From positions 4,278,001 to 4,342,000 of the forward strand of contig JAWZSP010000006.1 in assembly GCA_034401135.1 (NCBI GenBank): DNA of 64,000 nt, written 5' to 3'. Shown in pieces: positions 10,095 through 21,716 of the stretch. The notes below the pieces were generated by a model. The model was not told where the DNA came from. It did not search any database and saw only the letters and a list, made by a program, of their open reading frames with translations. Made by a program: the position numbers and the translations under genes. Source of the stretch: Volutella citrinella. Lineage: Eukaryota > Ascomycota > Sordariomycetes > Hypocreales > Nectriaceae. Position 1 is the stretch's first letter. Each line of letters begins with the position of its first letter.

Positions 10095-12719
10095 ATGCCT
10101 CGTGGCAAGGTAAGCAAAGCCTGTCAGCGGTGTCGACAGCAAAAATTAAAGGTGAGTGACCAGTTATTCCACCACTTCATTTATGTCTAACGTCCTACAC
10201 CGCAGTGTGACGTTGAGCGGCCATGTATTCTGTGCACTCGTGCCGGAGTCGCGTGTGTTACCGGCCAGATACGGGCATGGAAAGAATACGGTCCGGCCGA
10301 GGGTGCACCCCGCAGCAGGGTGGAGGGCGACCGGGACATCCGGGCAAAGAAACGGAGTCGCGCCGCGTCCCCACCGGAGGATGACGATAGTGCTCGCTCT
10401 GGCCGCGACACTGCAACCAAAGCGGCTCGGTTGACTGTCGATGACACTACATCATACGCGTTGCATGGTCAGGTTGCACCTGCGGACAGCTCCGTATTGA
10501 GAAGCTCCAGCTCCACCATGAAGCTCGTCGAAGAGGTGAGCCATGTCACACTTGGCCGCGTGAGGACGAATGATCTAATTCCATGAATCTCGGCAGGCAT
10601 TCTCCCACTACGATAGCTCCTCTAGAGAGGCAGCCGAAACGTCGGCTCTTGGCTACAGCGAAACTAGAGACGCAGATGCGTCGCAACGGGCAGGCAGATC
10701 TATACCACCTGGCCAGCCTCGCCAAGGCCAGCCTACAATCTCGAGAGCGGCCATGTTGGAGATCAAGCGAGTACTTCCTAACCGCCATGTCGCGTCTTTG
10801 CTCGTGAGCAACTATTTCGATAAAGTCCACTGGTTTATGCTCCTGTTTCACCAACGCGAGTTCAGAGCGTCCTTTGATGCCTTGTACGCCAATGCCAATC
10901 CAACGCCGGTCGTCAGTCGACAGGATGGGCCTTCTATGGGGTATATGAGCGTCTTTCTAGCTACTTGCGCTATAAGCCTCCAGTACGCCAGCGCTGCGCA
11001 GCGGACCCAGTTGGCAGAGCAGGACGTCGACGCTGATGCATTGCGGGAACGCATATTGACGACACTTAGGCTCAGGCTTCTCGACATCTTGGCTCTCGGA
11101 TCTTTGGAAGCTGTCCAACTCTGTGTCCTGCTGGGAAGCTACTACCTCTACCACGGGGAGCCGGAGCTTGCGTGGCCGCTCTGTGGATGTGCGCTGCGGC
11201 TCGCCCAGGCCCTCGAGTTGCACCGCTGCCCGTCGCCCGAGCTCGACATGTCGCACAAGCAGCGAGAGGCGCGGAAGCGGTGTTGGTGGGCGGTTCACGA
11301 GATTGAGACGAGCTGCTCCATGATCTACGGCTTCCCCCTGGGCATGTCTGACGCCGACTGCGACGCCGAGCCATTGGATCCAAGGGATCCCTGGTCTATT
11401 GCGGCCGACGGGCAGCAGTCGTCGACGGACCAGCCAACGCTGCTGGTGTACAAGTGCGCCATGTCGGCGCTCTCCAAAATCATCAAATCGGCGCTGGAGC
11501 AGCTCTACGGCTCGCGCAGGGAGCGGTCGAGGGCTGGCTTTGGGCTGGGAGCGAGCCAGACAAATCATGGAGTGCAGTCGATGAATGACAAGATTGCATC
11601 TCTAAACGAGCAGCTTTCAGAGTGGTACGACGGGCTTCCGGCCAAGTTGAAAGTGGAAAGACTGAGCGACGTCTCCGCGCTGGCAGCAAACGAGATGCAC
11701 GAGTCGCCTGCTTCCTTTGACGAGAAGCTGTTTCGATTACAAGCGCTGGCGTTGAAGCTGGCAGTTGAAAATGCCAGGATTCTCATCAATAGACGGCTCT
11801 TGTCATGTACAGTCAATCCCGCATCGGAGTCTTTGGCCGGGTCGGCAACTCCCGGCGGCTTCATCAATGCCTGTCACGATGCGGCGATGCAGATTTCGTG
11901 GGCGGGTCGCATCCCCATATTCAAAGAAGCGGCCGTTACATATGCCCTCAACTCCATCGCTCTGCATCTGCTCACGGCGGGAGTCACGCTGTGCATCACG
12001 ACGCGCGCGAACCCGCTGAGCCGCTCGTCGCTGGAATCAAAGCAGGGGATCCGGCGCCTCATGGAAATGCAGGTCTCTCTGCAGCCCGACTCCATCGTGG
12101 CCGACCAGGGCCTACAGGTGATGAAGAAGCTTCTCTCGTTGGTGATGCAGAGCGAGACGCGATCCATGCTCGAGTTTGACCCACCCGGCGCTCGGTTTTC
12201 CCGACTTGGGGCTGGAGCTGGAGCTGGAGCTGCAGCTGGGGCGGGCGCAGCACCGGCCACATCCGCATGGAACCGAGATGAGCCTGTCGCGACGGGGCCT
12301 GCGGCTGAGGAGGCTAGCCCTACGACGCACAGCCAGCACAGCCAGCATGTGAGCTGTGATCCCGGCGTGCAGGGCGATGGCGGAGTCTCAGACCTGAGCG
12401 AGTCGAGAATAAGGTCGGAAGAGGCATCGTTTGGGTTTCCCCAGGATGCCATGGTGATCCCCGCGTTGATGGAAATCGAGCAAGGTACGTCCATGGACAA
12501 TCACATCACTGCGAGCCTTGTCCTGGCTGCAATTGGATCATATGCTGACCATGGAGGCATCCCGCAGCCTTTGTGCAGCCGCTCAGCGCACAGGACGAGC
12601 TTCCCGTGTCCCAGTTCGCGGACACATCTGCATACTACTCGGCAATCGGCCAAGACCAGGGCTGGATATGGGATCCAATGCTTGATGCTGGTGGTCAACT
12701 GGAATGGAGCGGCTGGTGA
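10095..12719 (+). CDS. Zn2Cys6 transcription factor with fungal-specific domain
   Basis: 808 residues in four exons: 10095-10151, 10206-10535, 10597-12484 and 12568-12719. The N-terminal zinc cluster uses Cys10, 13, 20, 26, 29 and 36 (CQRCRQQKLKCDVERPCILC... C) and starts within ten residues of the initiator. The fungal-specific domain includes LLGSYYLYHGEPELAW, RLAQALELHRCPS and KRCWWAVHEIETSCSMIYGFP. A GGAGCT/GCTGGA trinucleotide tract near 12207-12243 encodes a Gly-Ala stretch in the linker. The last intron is needed: without it the frame degenerates, and with it the protein ends in a plausible acidic/aromatic tail (DQGWIWDPML). It diverges from the DERA gene and probably controls it and itself. 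Confidence 0.88.
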
Positions 12720-13714
12720 TGCATTTGCTGGGGAAGGGGAATGGAACTTGACGGCGTATCGTCCGTCTTGGCCGGCAGATGGCGCAACTCCGATAAAAAT
12801 AGGCTCGCGTGGTGCGGGCCAATGGCCATGTACGTACGGACGTGTCAGCGTCCAGATCCGGGCATCCACACAACAGCCCTTTGAGAGCGGCACATCCCAC
12901 CTCCGGATGTACGTTGGTTGCTTGTTGGCTTCAGCAATTACATGACTGCTTAAACGAACCACCGTGACGGGGTGCCAAGTCGGGCGGCCCGGGCCAGACC
13001 AGATGGTTGGACATGCCGGCGTCTCAGGATCGCGAAGAAGGGACTTTGGTGACGCCCCTGCGCATTGGCCCCCAACGACAATTCCTTCTAGCTCGTCTGT
13101 GGAGACGCCTCACATATCTACTCCTGTTGGTGTGTCGGGGAGCAGAGAGAGTTATCGCCCCCCGTTTTCTATCGTTCGTCTCAGATTTAGAATGGAATCC
13201 TTCGTCTCTGCCCAGCAAGGCGACAAGCCAAACAAGCTTACAAGGTGCTGACACAACTCTAGCGGTTGGACTCTAGCAGTTGGATCAAGAATTTGGGATG
13301 CGGGTAAGGAGCGGCAGCGCCAGCATCCCTGCAAGGCGCTGGGCTTAGTTCCGAAAGATGGGTCCGAAATAGGACTACTGGACCACGAAACGGATCTTTG
13401 GTTCGGACTCCGCCATCAAATGCAGCCCCATACAGACACGCAAAATGAGGATAGGCTCTCTGCCCTGCGGCTGGAGATGAGCAGCAGGGACATTGGTTTT
13501 GCCATCACGGCCTGATTGTCTTGGCCCATGCAGCCCTTGGCCGACCCGCCTCCTGGTGGATTGTAGTCTCTGAACCCTTAACTCTCACGTCCTCCCAGTT
13601 TTCTCATCCATCTTTCTCCTTGTCTCGGTTTGCGATTTGATTTGCTCTTCGTCGGTCCGTCGTTTGCGTCCCTCTATCACGCTCTTTTAGTCTACGCCGT
13701 CTACGTCTCTCAGC
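12720..13714. other. Intergenic region, about 1 kb, no gene seen
   Basis: Open frames are short and motif-free. The last 120 bp before the next start is pyrimidine-rich, typical of a fungal 5' leader. Confidence 0.55.
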
Positions 13715-14647
13715 ATGTCGCATACCCAAAGCCCCCGAGCCCAAGACCACGAGGGCCTCATCGTGTCTCCCACAGGCCTGTATGACCCGAAGCCACCCGT
13801 GTATCACGACGGTCCGATGACAGAGCCGCCTGTTGACGGCCTCCATCCGACTCCTCCGCCACTGCAACAGCAAGCCCTGCCGATGACGCCGCAGCAGCAC
13901 AGCATGATGGGCGATTCTGCGGGTGAAAAAGATGCCGCCCAGAGCAAGCGAAGTGGTGCCGTTCCTTTTGGACTTGGTGCCATGGCATTTGCTGTTATTG
14001 TCGCTCTCGTGACGGCCATTATTGTTGGCGCCGCCCTGGGTGGTGGCCTCGGTGGCGCTCTGGCGAACTGCAAGAAGTAAGCGACTGAATGTGCCTCATC
14101 GATTCTTGGGAAAACACGTCCTAACATGAATCTGCGCAGCTCCGAGGCTGCAGCTTCAGCCTCTGCCAACAACCTCTCGGCGTGCCCGACGCCCACGCCG
14201 CAGAGCTGCCCCGAAAAGGAGTGCCCCATCCTCAAGCCCGTCGACCAGATCAAGAACCTGACGCTGCAGTGCGGCAGCCCCATCTCGCAGGTGCAAGAGT
14301 ACACCGCCATCGGGACAGCGCAAAAGTTCAAGTGGTGGTGCGGCGTGGGCCTCACAGGCCTTGAGGACTCGCGCGAGGGCGGCACCGTCGTCGACATGAC
14401 CAAGATTGTCGCCTACACCATGGAGGACTGCATGCAGTCGTGCGCCGCCATGAACGCAAACGCCGACAGCTACGACAACGCCGGCTACAAGATTGGCGTC
14501 AAGTGCCGCAGCGCCATCTTTGACAAGCGCCTCTCCCTCATCCGCGACATTGGCATGGGCGCAAACTGCTGGCTCAAGAACGGGACCAAGAAGCGCGGCA
14601 GCTGGGTCTTTGAGGCTGATCACTTTGCGTATGGCGAGCTTGCGTAG
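13715..14647 (+). CDS. Single-pass membrane protein with Cys-rich outer domain (PAN/apple-like)
   Basis: 289 residues in two exons: 13715-14076 and 14140-14647. The N-terminal ~85 residues are Pro/Gln-rich and hydrophilic (PTPPPLQQQALPMTPQQ). One membrane helix follows (about 88-118, GLGAMAFAVIVALVTAIIVG then a Gly-rich run). The outer part has at least eight Cys. A segment YTMEDCMQSCAAMNANADSYDNAG... CRSAIF and a closing GANCWLKNG resemble PAN/apple modules in many fungal surface proteins, where they mediate protein or sugar contacts. No signal peptide is seen, so the topology is probably type II-like with a cytosolic N-terminus. Function is unknown. Confidence 0.75.
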
Positions 14648-16198
14648 GTGGACTGAAGTCTGGTTGCAGAGTACGGAGGAGAGAAGATTTACTACAATTA
14701 ATTGAGAAATATTCAGTCACATATACCACTTCTTATTTACGCGTCTTGTTAGATATCGAGGTAGGATGCACAAAGCTAGGGGTGCTCATTGAGGAGTTGA
14801 ATTAGCTAGCGACTTTTTTTTTATAATAAAATGACGGATTATAAAGAATATGCACATCTTTCCTGTTCGCAGTGGACTTTTTTATGCGCTCGACCAGTCA
14901 GGTCAAAATCGCAGTTGTCAGAGGCCTCAGGCTGGTGCAGGGATTACGGCTTTGTGCAGATGTTGTGCAGGGTCGTCTTCTTACCACAGCATGCATTGCT
15001 AAAAATAGGCAATTCAGTTGATATCCTCCACTATACCTTGTTGGTCTAACAGACTACTTGCTGCTGTATCTGTTTACGAGGACAATCCTTTACTGGATGT
15101 TATTCGGACCTACCGCCTGAATGAACAGCTTATCAACTATTTGGCTATGGCACCACATCGCCACAACGAGCTAGATATGCCTCTTGCTCATGGTGGTCCG
15201 AGTTAGTCAATCTTCAATTGAGCCACTGTCTCCTTGGATTAGTCAAGCTTTTCGGTATTGACGTTGGTAACGTAACCAGTAACCATCCAGGGTGAAAACT
15301 AAGAATAGCGGTGGCTTGCAGAGTTGATTCAAAACAGAAACCTCGTGCGAATGCATAAACTGGCCTCGACAACAATGCCCACCCCGACTGGCACGTTGCA
15401 TATTAAAACTCGTATTAATCCGCGCACGATATATCCACCGACTGCTCCACGGCGGCAACCGTGGCGACTTGAAGTGGCGGTGATGATTCTATACGAACGT
15501 GAACGGACATAACAACGCTCGAGATGGTTCTATACGAGAACTCGAGCGGCTTACAGATGCTTATTGACAGCATCTCGTTATTCCCGACGCCATGAGTCAA
15601 TGTCGATCAATTCTCTGAATGTTTCACTCGACGTCACAACCCAGCCGCCCTCGTCCCATACCCGCTGTGCGTAGTGGAGGCCGACGGGCGGTTTCGCACC
15701 CTATTGGGGCAATAGGTCCATGCTGCGCAGTAAATTCGTATCATTCGTCATGGGGCCCGCCAGTGCAGTGCCCTCCACGGCGGCGATCGTCGCCAGGGCG
15801 GCCGCTCCCGCCCCAGAATCGTGGATTCGCCTCTCGTATTTGGCCTCAACGTCTAACCGCATGGACGACTGGCTGTGGGGTCCGACCGCATGTGACAGCC
15901 AGCCGGGCTTCCTTGATTGGTTGCTTGCGAGTGCGGGCTTGTCGATGCGGTGCCTGAACCTGGCTACGTCAGTCGCAGATAGATTCGCGGGAATATACTA
16001 GCAATGGCTATAGTCGGACCAACTATCGGTGATGTTACACTGGAGAATACGAGACAGGGTCAAGCCGACCAACTATATAACAACCTGTTTGTCCTGGTGT
16101 TTGGTAGTCCATCATCAGCCTCAACTCACTTCCAACTCTTCAACTCTTCAACTACAACACTAACAACCCTACTAAAGTCACCAACCCTCAACATCAAG
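14648..16198. other. Intergenic region, 1.55 kb, possible decayed ORF near 15040-15206
   Basis: No complete gene is supported. One open stretch at about 15048-15206 (plus strand, LLAAVSVYEDNPLLDVIRTY and onward) has protein-like composition but no start, splice sites or known motif, and may be a remnant. A TATATAA box at 16074-16080 lies 119 bp upstream of the next start and is followed by a CT/CA-rich leader. Confidence 0.5.
16074..16080 (+). promoter_or_regulatory. TATA box of the Alt a 1-like gene
   Basis: TATATAA lies 119 bp before the ATG at 16199 and is followed by a pyrimidine/CAACT-rich leader, a common layout of strongly expressed fungal secreted-protein genes. Confidence 0.5.
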
Positions 16199-16687
16199 AT
16201 GCGTGTCTCTACTGCCATCACCACCCTCTTCGCCGCCGCCGTTGCTGCCGCTCCCCAGGCCGCCCCCAAGCCCAAGGAGGACGTCTGGATCAGCAACTTT
16301 ACCGTCCGCAAGTCCTCGGGAACCGACGGCACCGCCATCAACGTCGTGTCCTTCGACATCCCCAGCTTCCACTGCGAGGCATCCAACCCGAGCTTCCCCT
16401 CGGAAGTCACCCAGTGCCAGGGCGGCAGCACCTACTTCTTCTCCCTAGTCCCCAGCACCACGGAGGGCGCCGAGTTTGACCTCGAGCTTACTCGCCGCTT
16501 CAAGGATGGGTGAGTTCCGGCCGTGTAACTCTGGAATTCTCAGGCTTTGCTAACATGATACTTTAGATCCGTTCTGTTCGGTCGTGGAGCCGTTCCCACC
16601 ACCTGCCGCGCTGGTGGCAACGGTGCGACGGACTATGTCTGCACTCAGTCTACCTCCGCTGTTGGCATCTTCATCTTCCCTAAGTAA
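16199..16687 (+). CDS. Small secreted Alt a 1-like (AA1-like) protein
   Basis: 143 residues in two exons: 16199-16509 and 16567-16687. A cleavable signal peptide is clear (MRVSTAITTLFAAAVAA, cut near Ala-17). The mature part has four Cys in two pairs (HC...TQC and TTC...YVC). Beta-strand landmarks of the Alt a 1 fold are present: VWISNFTVRKS, NVVSFDIPSF, TYFFSLVP, FDLELTRRF and a terminal CTQSTSAVGIFIF. The family comprises dimeric beta-barrel proteins secreted by plant-associated and other ascomycetes; several bind small phenolics or modulate hosts. It may be an effector or surface protein; neither is shown here. It is unrelated in function to the flanking catabolic genes. Confidence 0.78.
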
Positions 16688-16935
16688 TTCAAAGCGGTGG
16701 AACGGCGGTTTTAGAGTTAGTGTGATAGTGGAATAGGTTAAATACTACTCGCATGAAGAAACCATGTCGCCATAGAAATTGAACGAGCAATTTGAAGTTG
16801 TAGACGCTTCACCTGTGATAGCCTCTTGAGAATTGGACTCATAATTTCATATGACATGACGCACGCTCTTCTATCCTGCTATCTACGCTTCTAGTCTTTG
16901 ACATATTATCTATACCCTAGTTTATCATGTCCTGT

Positions 16936-18103
16936 CTATACTTGTGAAACCAGCGCAACACTCGGCTTTTCCGCCGCCTTCCACGTCTGCGCCAACATCT
17001 CGGCCACCGTCATCATCTTGAAGTCGGGAAACTTCTGGTGATTCAGAGCCTTCTCAGTTGGAATATCAAACTGCCCCTTGGCCATCAACAACTCAAGGCC
17101 GGCATACAAGCCGGATAGTGCGGGCTTCGGAAAGTAAGGGTACGCATCGACGTGGTTTGGTAGTTCCGTGATCCTCCCAGCAGCTAGGTCCTCCTCGGAG
17201 TCGTGGCTCACTTCGAATTTTACGCCTAGAAAGGAATGTCAGAACATGATTGAACTTCACTTGCAAAAAATGATTCGGTAGACGTCGGCGTACCTCGTGC
17301 AGCCTCGGCCAGAGCAAGAAACTCGTTCCAGGTGAGACGCTCGCCAAAGACTGTTGTGACGGGCTTCCACTCGTCAGCTGGCAGCGAAAGGACCTTTTCT
17401 ACCACAAAGCGAGCCACGTCGAATGAGTAAGTAAACGGGACGTGCTGCTCGCCGGTCCCGGGAATGGCTGCGACGCAGGCCTTGATGTCGATGACGGGCA
17501 TCATGGGGAGCAGGTGGGTCTTGATGTGAGGCATGCCCCAGAAGTCCATAAAGTAGCCCGTGGCTAGCTCGGTCCAAATTAGCGAAGTCTTGGCTAGATC
17601 TTCCCTTGCCCTGATCTGCGCCTTTGCCCAGGGTCCTCCGCCGGGTCTGTGGTATTGTGTCAGCGGTGTCGCGGTGTATAGACAGGGGTGGGACGTGTTC
17701 TCGGTACGCACCCATCGCTCGGGTTCGCCCAATTGCTGGCGATGAAGCGCTCGGTGACGGTGGACTTGTCGGCAGCGTCGATGGCAAGCTTCTGGGCGGC
17801 GTATGCTGGCTCGCCCATGATGAGAAGGCATGAGATTACTGTGTGGATTTTGTTTGCCTCGAGGGCGGCGGCAAGAGTGTCGACATCGTCATATGCGCAC
17901 TGGATGTACTGCACTCCCGGCTTGGGGCTCCTGGGCGCCTGTTTCAAGTCAGTGTCCAAGTCAAGGGAGACGGATCTGCAGGGACCCCGTCCTACATTTC
18001 GGCTGATTACAAAGGCCGCGTGCTCATTGTCCTGTTTAAGCACGTCGACGAGGGTGCGTCCCACGTGGCCGGTGGCGCCGCCCAACACGGCGACATTTAC
18101 CAT
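16936..18103 (-). CDS. NmrA-like/isoflavone-reductase-like NAD(P)-binding protein
   Basis: 344 residues in three exons on the minus strand: 18103-17712, 17646-17294 and 17225-16936. The N-terminus VNVAVLGGATGHVGRTLVDVL carries the glycine-rich dinucleotide motif of atypical short-chain dehydrogenases. ERFIASNWANPSDG and GYFMDFWGMP fit the NmrA/phenylcoumaran-reductase family. Members either reduce small aromatic or phenylpropanoid substrates or act as redox sensors of nitrogen regulation. The family's catalytic lysine is plausible in WAKAQIRAREDL but is not certain. Converges with the Alt a 1-like gene. Confidence 0.85.
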
Positions 18104-18577
18104 GGCTGCAGCTGACAGGTGTTCTAAATTGGTAAAATTAGTTTAGACTGATTTTTTTGTTATTCACTCGATTCGACAGGGCTTGCGCACAAATTCTGCA
18201 CGTCGCGTCGGCCTGAAGCTCCGGCATCTTTATACGATTCGGGATGCGATACGGGATTTCGGGATTTGGCGTGGCGCCGTCTAATCCCGTGAACCACCCC
18301 ACCAAGGGTCCTTTAGGGGGCTCGCACTTCTTCGGGCAGCGCCAATACGATGGATTTGTCACAAAGTTAATGCGCTTTAAAGCACCTTTTAGTCGCCCTC
18401 GGTGCTCGGAACATGTTCCCCCCCGCTCCCCTCGTGGCGCGCCGGCCCTCGCAGTTCATCCTGTCCGCATATTTCCACCACCAGCTTCACATGATCCGAA
18501 CCCTTGCTTGCTTTTGCCTGCAGCCTGCCACGCCCTAATACCTATAACTCCGCCAGCCAAGCCGCAAATCCCGTCCC
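18104..18577. other. Divergent promoter region, NmrA-like gene and regulator
   Basis: This 474-bp region separates the divergent starts at 18103 and 18578. A GGGAT(G/T)C-type repeat run lies at about 18240-18265. No operator palindrome was recognised. Confidence 0.5.
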
Positions 18578-21206
18578 ATGGCCGCTCAAGATCATCACGA
18601 CACGGCCGAGTCGCAGGAGGACTCGGTCGAGGTGCCCAAACAGTCACTCCGACGAGCAGTTAGTGGTTCCTCTCCTCCTTGGCTTGCTTCCCATTTCTCA
18701 TCTCCATGTCTATCCGCCATATCCACCACCCCAGTCCACCCGTCGCCTCTGTTAATCCGCATTCCAGTGCGACACATGCCATGCTCGCAAGGTGAGTCGT
18801 CGTCGCCGTCGTGAAACTCACCAGCGGTGAATCTGACAGCATCACGCAGATACGCTGCGATAAACAATCACCATGCTCCTTCTGCGTCACCGCCCAGGTG
18901 CCATGCAACCGCACCCGCAGGAAGCCCAGGGAGAAGCGCCAGCGTGTAGCCTCTCCTGATCGATCTCGCTCTCAGTCACGGAACCGAAGGTATGGCATCA
19001 TTGCTTGATCTATCAACAACATGTCTCCTAACCAGCATCGTAGCGATGAGAGGCTGGAGCGCATCGAAAAGCAGCTCAGCAACCTCGACCACCTGGTCGG
19101 CAAGCTGAATTCATCGGGCAGCGCTGCCCAGACGGCCCCGGTTATAGCATCGACGCATGGCTCTGCCGTGTCAACCCCCAAGGTTGAAACCGAGGCCACC
19201 GTGACGGAAGGCGATCCTTCGCTCGTGGCTCAGTCTGTATTTGCGCAAGAGTTCCTGCAGCTGGCTGTTCGGAGCAACAAGATGGCTGCTCCCAACATGG
19301 GGGACATGCGCGACACTGTCGGTGCCCTTCACCAGATGGTGAGCGCCATGACGCAGCAGCCTGCCGCGTTAGAGATGTCTTATAGCCACGCAAGGCCCAT
19401 GAGAACACAGCAACTGCCCCCAAGCGAGATGCCTCCCATCCAGGAAGCTACAAAACTGATTCGGACTGAAAAGCGTAAGCTAACCCGCACCTTAATCCTG
19501 CTGCGGCACAGCTAACTGTCGACTAGCTCGGAGGCTGGCAGGATCATGCTGGATATTCGAGTACCTGCCCATGCACCGATTTCCCGAACTCTGCCTCAGC
19601 GTCTACTTCTCCCAGGACTACTCAATCACAGACTACATCACCGTGAATGCGGGACTGCATTCCCTCTTTGTGGAACAGGCGCAGCTCAAGTCTGGAACGG
19701 AACAGAACCTCTACTTTGAATATGCAGGCTTATGCCAGGCGAATTTGGAAACAGCACTCAGTAACCTCCCGCTGCACTCGCCGGCGAATGTGGACACTGT
19801 TGTTGCGCTTCTTCTGGGTGTAAGTCTAGCTGTTGAATGTCCGAAAACGAAAACGAATCTGACTTAGCAATAGGCATGCCATGGTATTGAGATATCGAAA
19901 CCCTCGTTATCTTGGGGTCTCATCGTCAAGGCGTCCGAGATTTGCATGTCTCTCGGCTACCATCGAGCGACCTTGATGTCGCAACACAAGCCAGAGGCGG
20001 CTCAGTACAGGCAGTTCCTGTTCTGGTCCGTCTACTACATCGACAAGAGTTTGTCATTGCGCCTGAGCCGACCGTCGAATATCCCAGACTGGGATGTGAG
20101 TGTTCCGCCACCGTCATTATCCGACCCCGTCAAGGATGTTTCTGTTGGTTACTTTCGGCTTTATTTGAGGATTGCCCGATGCCAAGGAGATATATACCAG
20201 CTACTGTACAGCCCAGATGCGGTGCAGCAGCCGTATGATGTCAAAATGAGACGGATTCGCGATCTTTCACGCCAGCTCGAAAGCTTTGCCAAGGAGACGC
20301 AAGAAACAAATGTTTGTCCACGAGTCGAGGAACTATTTCGCAAAATAACCATTGAGCTAACGCAGAGCGTCTAGGTCCAAGAATCGTGGTTCGACGGTAC
20401 CACAAGACAGGGGGGACTTCAGCGTTTCTTCTCCTTGACAGACGACATCACATGTCTGGTGCTCCTGACGTTGGTGCATCATGCGGCACCACCTCGTTCC
20501 TCGACTTCGCCCAGGTTCACAGACGAATGTACTGCAGCAGCTAGATCTACACTCGATCGACACCAGGAGTGTGTAGCATCGTTGGACACGTCCGATAGCT
20601 CTTCGTTTCCATCCTATATGCATTGGTATGTTCCCCAAACAGCCAACCTAGACTCTTCTAACACGCCCTAGGACCCTACTCTTTGCGCCCTTTACGCCCT
20701 TTATCGTGATATTCTGCCACGTCATTGAAACTCGGGACGAGTATGATCTAGTGCGCTTGGAGCAGTTCCTTTCATCGATCCGACCAGCGATGAAGGCCTC
20801 TGATGCCGCGACCCGAGCTTACCGCCTCTTCAACATCTTGTACAACGTGGCGCTGCGCTACATGCAAGTCCACCAGGCCAACATCTCGCCGCATTCAAGC
20901 GCACAGATAGACGCAGAACTGGCGGCTCTGGGGTTGCCTTCTGGCAGAGCAGTGCACCCACAGCCAACGACGAGCTTTGCTAGCGTTGCCGCTCGGAACC
21001 CGGAGATGAGATCGGCCAACGACGGGCCCGTGGTGTTCCAGGGCGTTGAAGGCGCCAACATGGTAAACGAGAGGTCCGTCTGGTCGGACCAAGAGTCGTT
21101 TTGGGATAACTTGTTTGATGGCAGTCAGCAAATGATGTCGATGCTAGAGGAATCGGGGTTCGACTTTCCTGCTGCTGCACCCATCTTTGGTGAGCCGCCA
21201 CAGTAA
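18578..21206 (+). CDS. Zn2Cys6 transcription factor, zinc cluster split over three exons
   Basis: 730 residues in eight exons: 18578-18658, 18768-18791, 18850-18989, 19044-19474, 19527-19819, 19874-20311, 20375-20625 and 20672-21206. The zinc cluster uses Cys28, 31, 38, 44, 47 and 54 (CDTCHARKIRCDKQSPCSFC... C). Its first eight codons form a 24-nt micro-exon. A basic linker rich in Arg/Ser and a coiled coil (DERLERIEKQLSNLDHLVGKL) follow. The fungal-specific domain shows EICMSLGYHR, QFLFWSVYYIDKSLSLRLSRPSNI and WTLLFAPFTPFIVIFCHVIET, as in XlnR/Gal4-type regulators. It diverges from the NmrA-like gene. Targets are unknown. Confidence 0.88.
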
Positions 21207-21716
21207 GCGGATGGCTGACGAAAAATATTGGACGCCTTGGCAAAGGCCTTGTACTGTACAGAGGTGCGACTGCACGAGCTTCTTTTGAGAGGTAGTGGCT
21301 GCGTGAAGCATAGCGTGAAGAGAACCTGGTTGTGTGTACTACATGTAGAGATGGATTTGACAATCGTGTGATAATATCACTAGACTACTGCGATGGCTAG
21401 ATAGATGTGCATTTTACTTGAATGATTAAAGAGAGAGTGCAACACAAATTATGCAATTAAAATGGCCTATGGGGAAGAGTGTGTCTCTGTTGTCGAAATC
21501 TCAACACCAATGCGTAAAGTATGGCTTGTGAAGAAAAGAACTGCCTAGTGATATGTGGGACGAATGAAATGGCTTCCTATGATCTTACAGACTAGTACTT
21601 CTTCAGAATGCTATTCGTCCCTTGCCTTTCCAACTCAACGGGTTGATTGAACCTACTTTGGCCTGCAACTACCGACCAAATTATTCTGCATCCGCAGCAA
21701 ATACAAACGCACAACT
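21207..21716. other. Convergent 3' flank, no gene seen
   Basis: This is AT-rich convergent terminator space between the regulator and the MFS transporter. No motif was found. Confidence 0.55.

Noticed and set aside
12207..12243. Short tandem GGAGCT/GCTGGA repeat as a mobile or regulatory repeat
   Set aside because: It lies in frame within a regulator exon and encodes a Gly-Ala linker; ordinary coding microsatellite.
15018..15206. Open frame with protein-like composition upstream of the Alt a 1-like gene
   Set aside because: Too short, no splice partners and no known motif; at most a remnant.
15619..15957. Pro/Arg/Ser-rich open frames
   Set aside because: Composition is that of translated non-coding GC-rich DNA, with no start context or homology.
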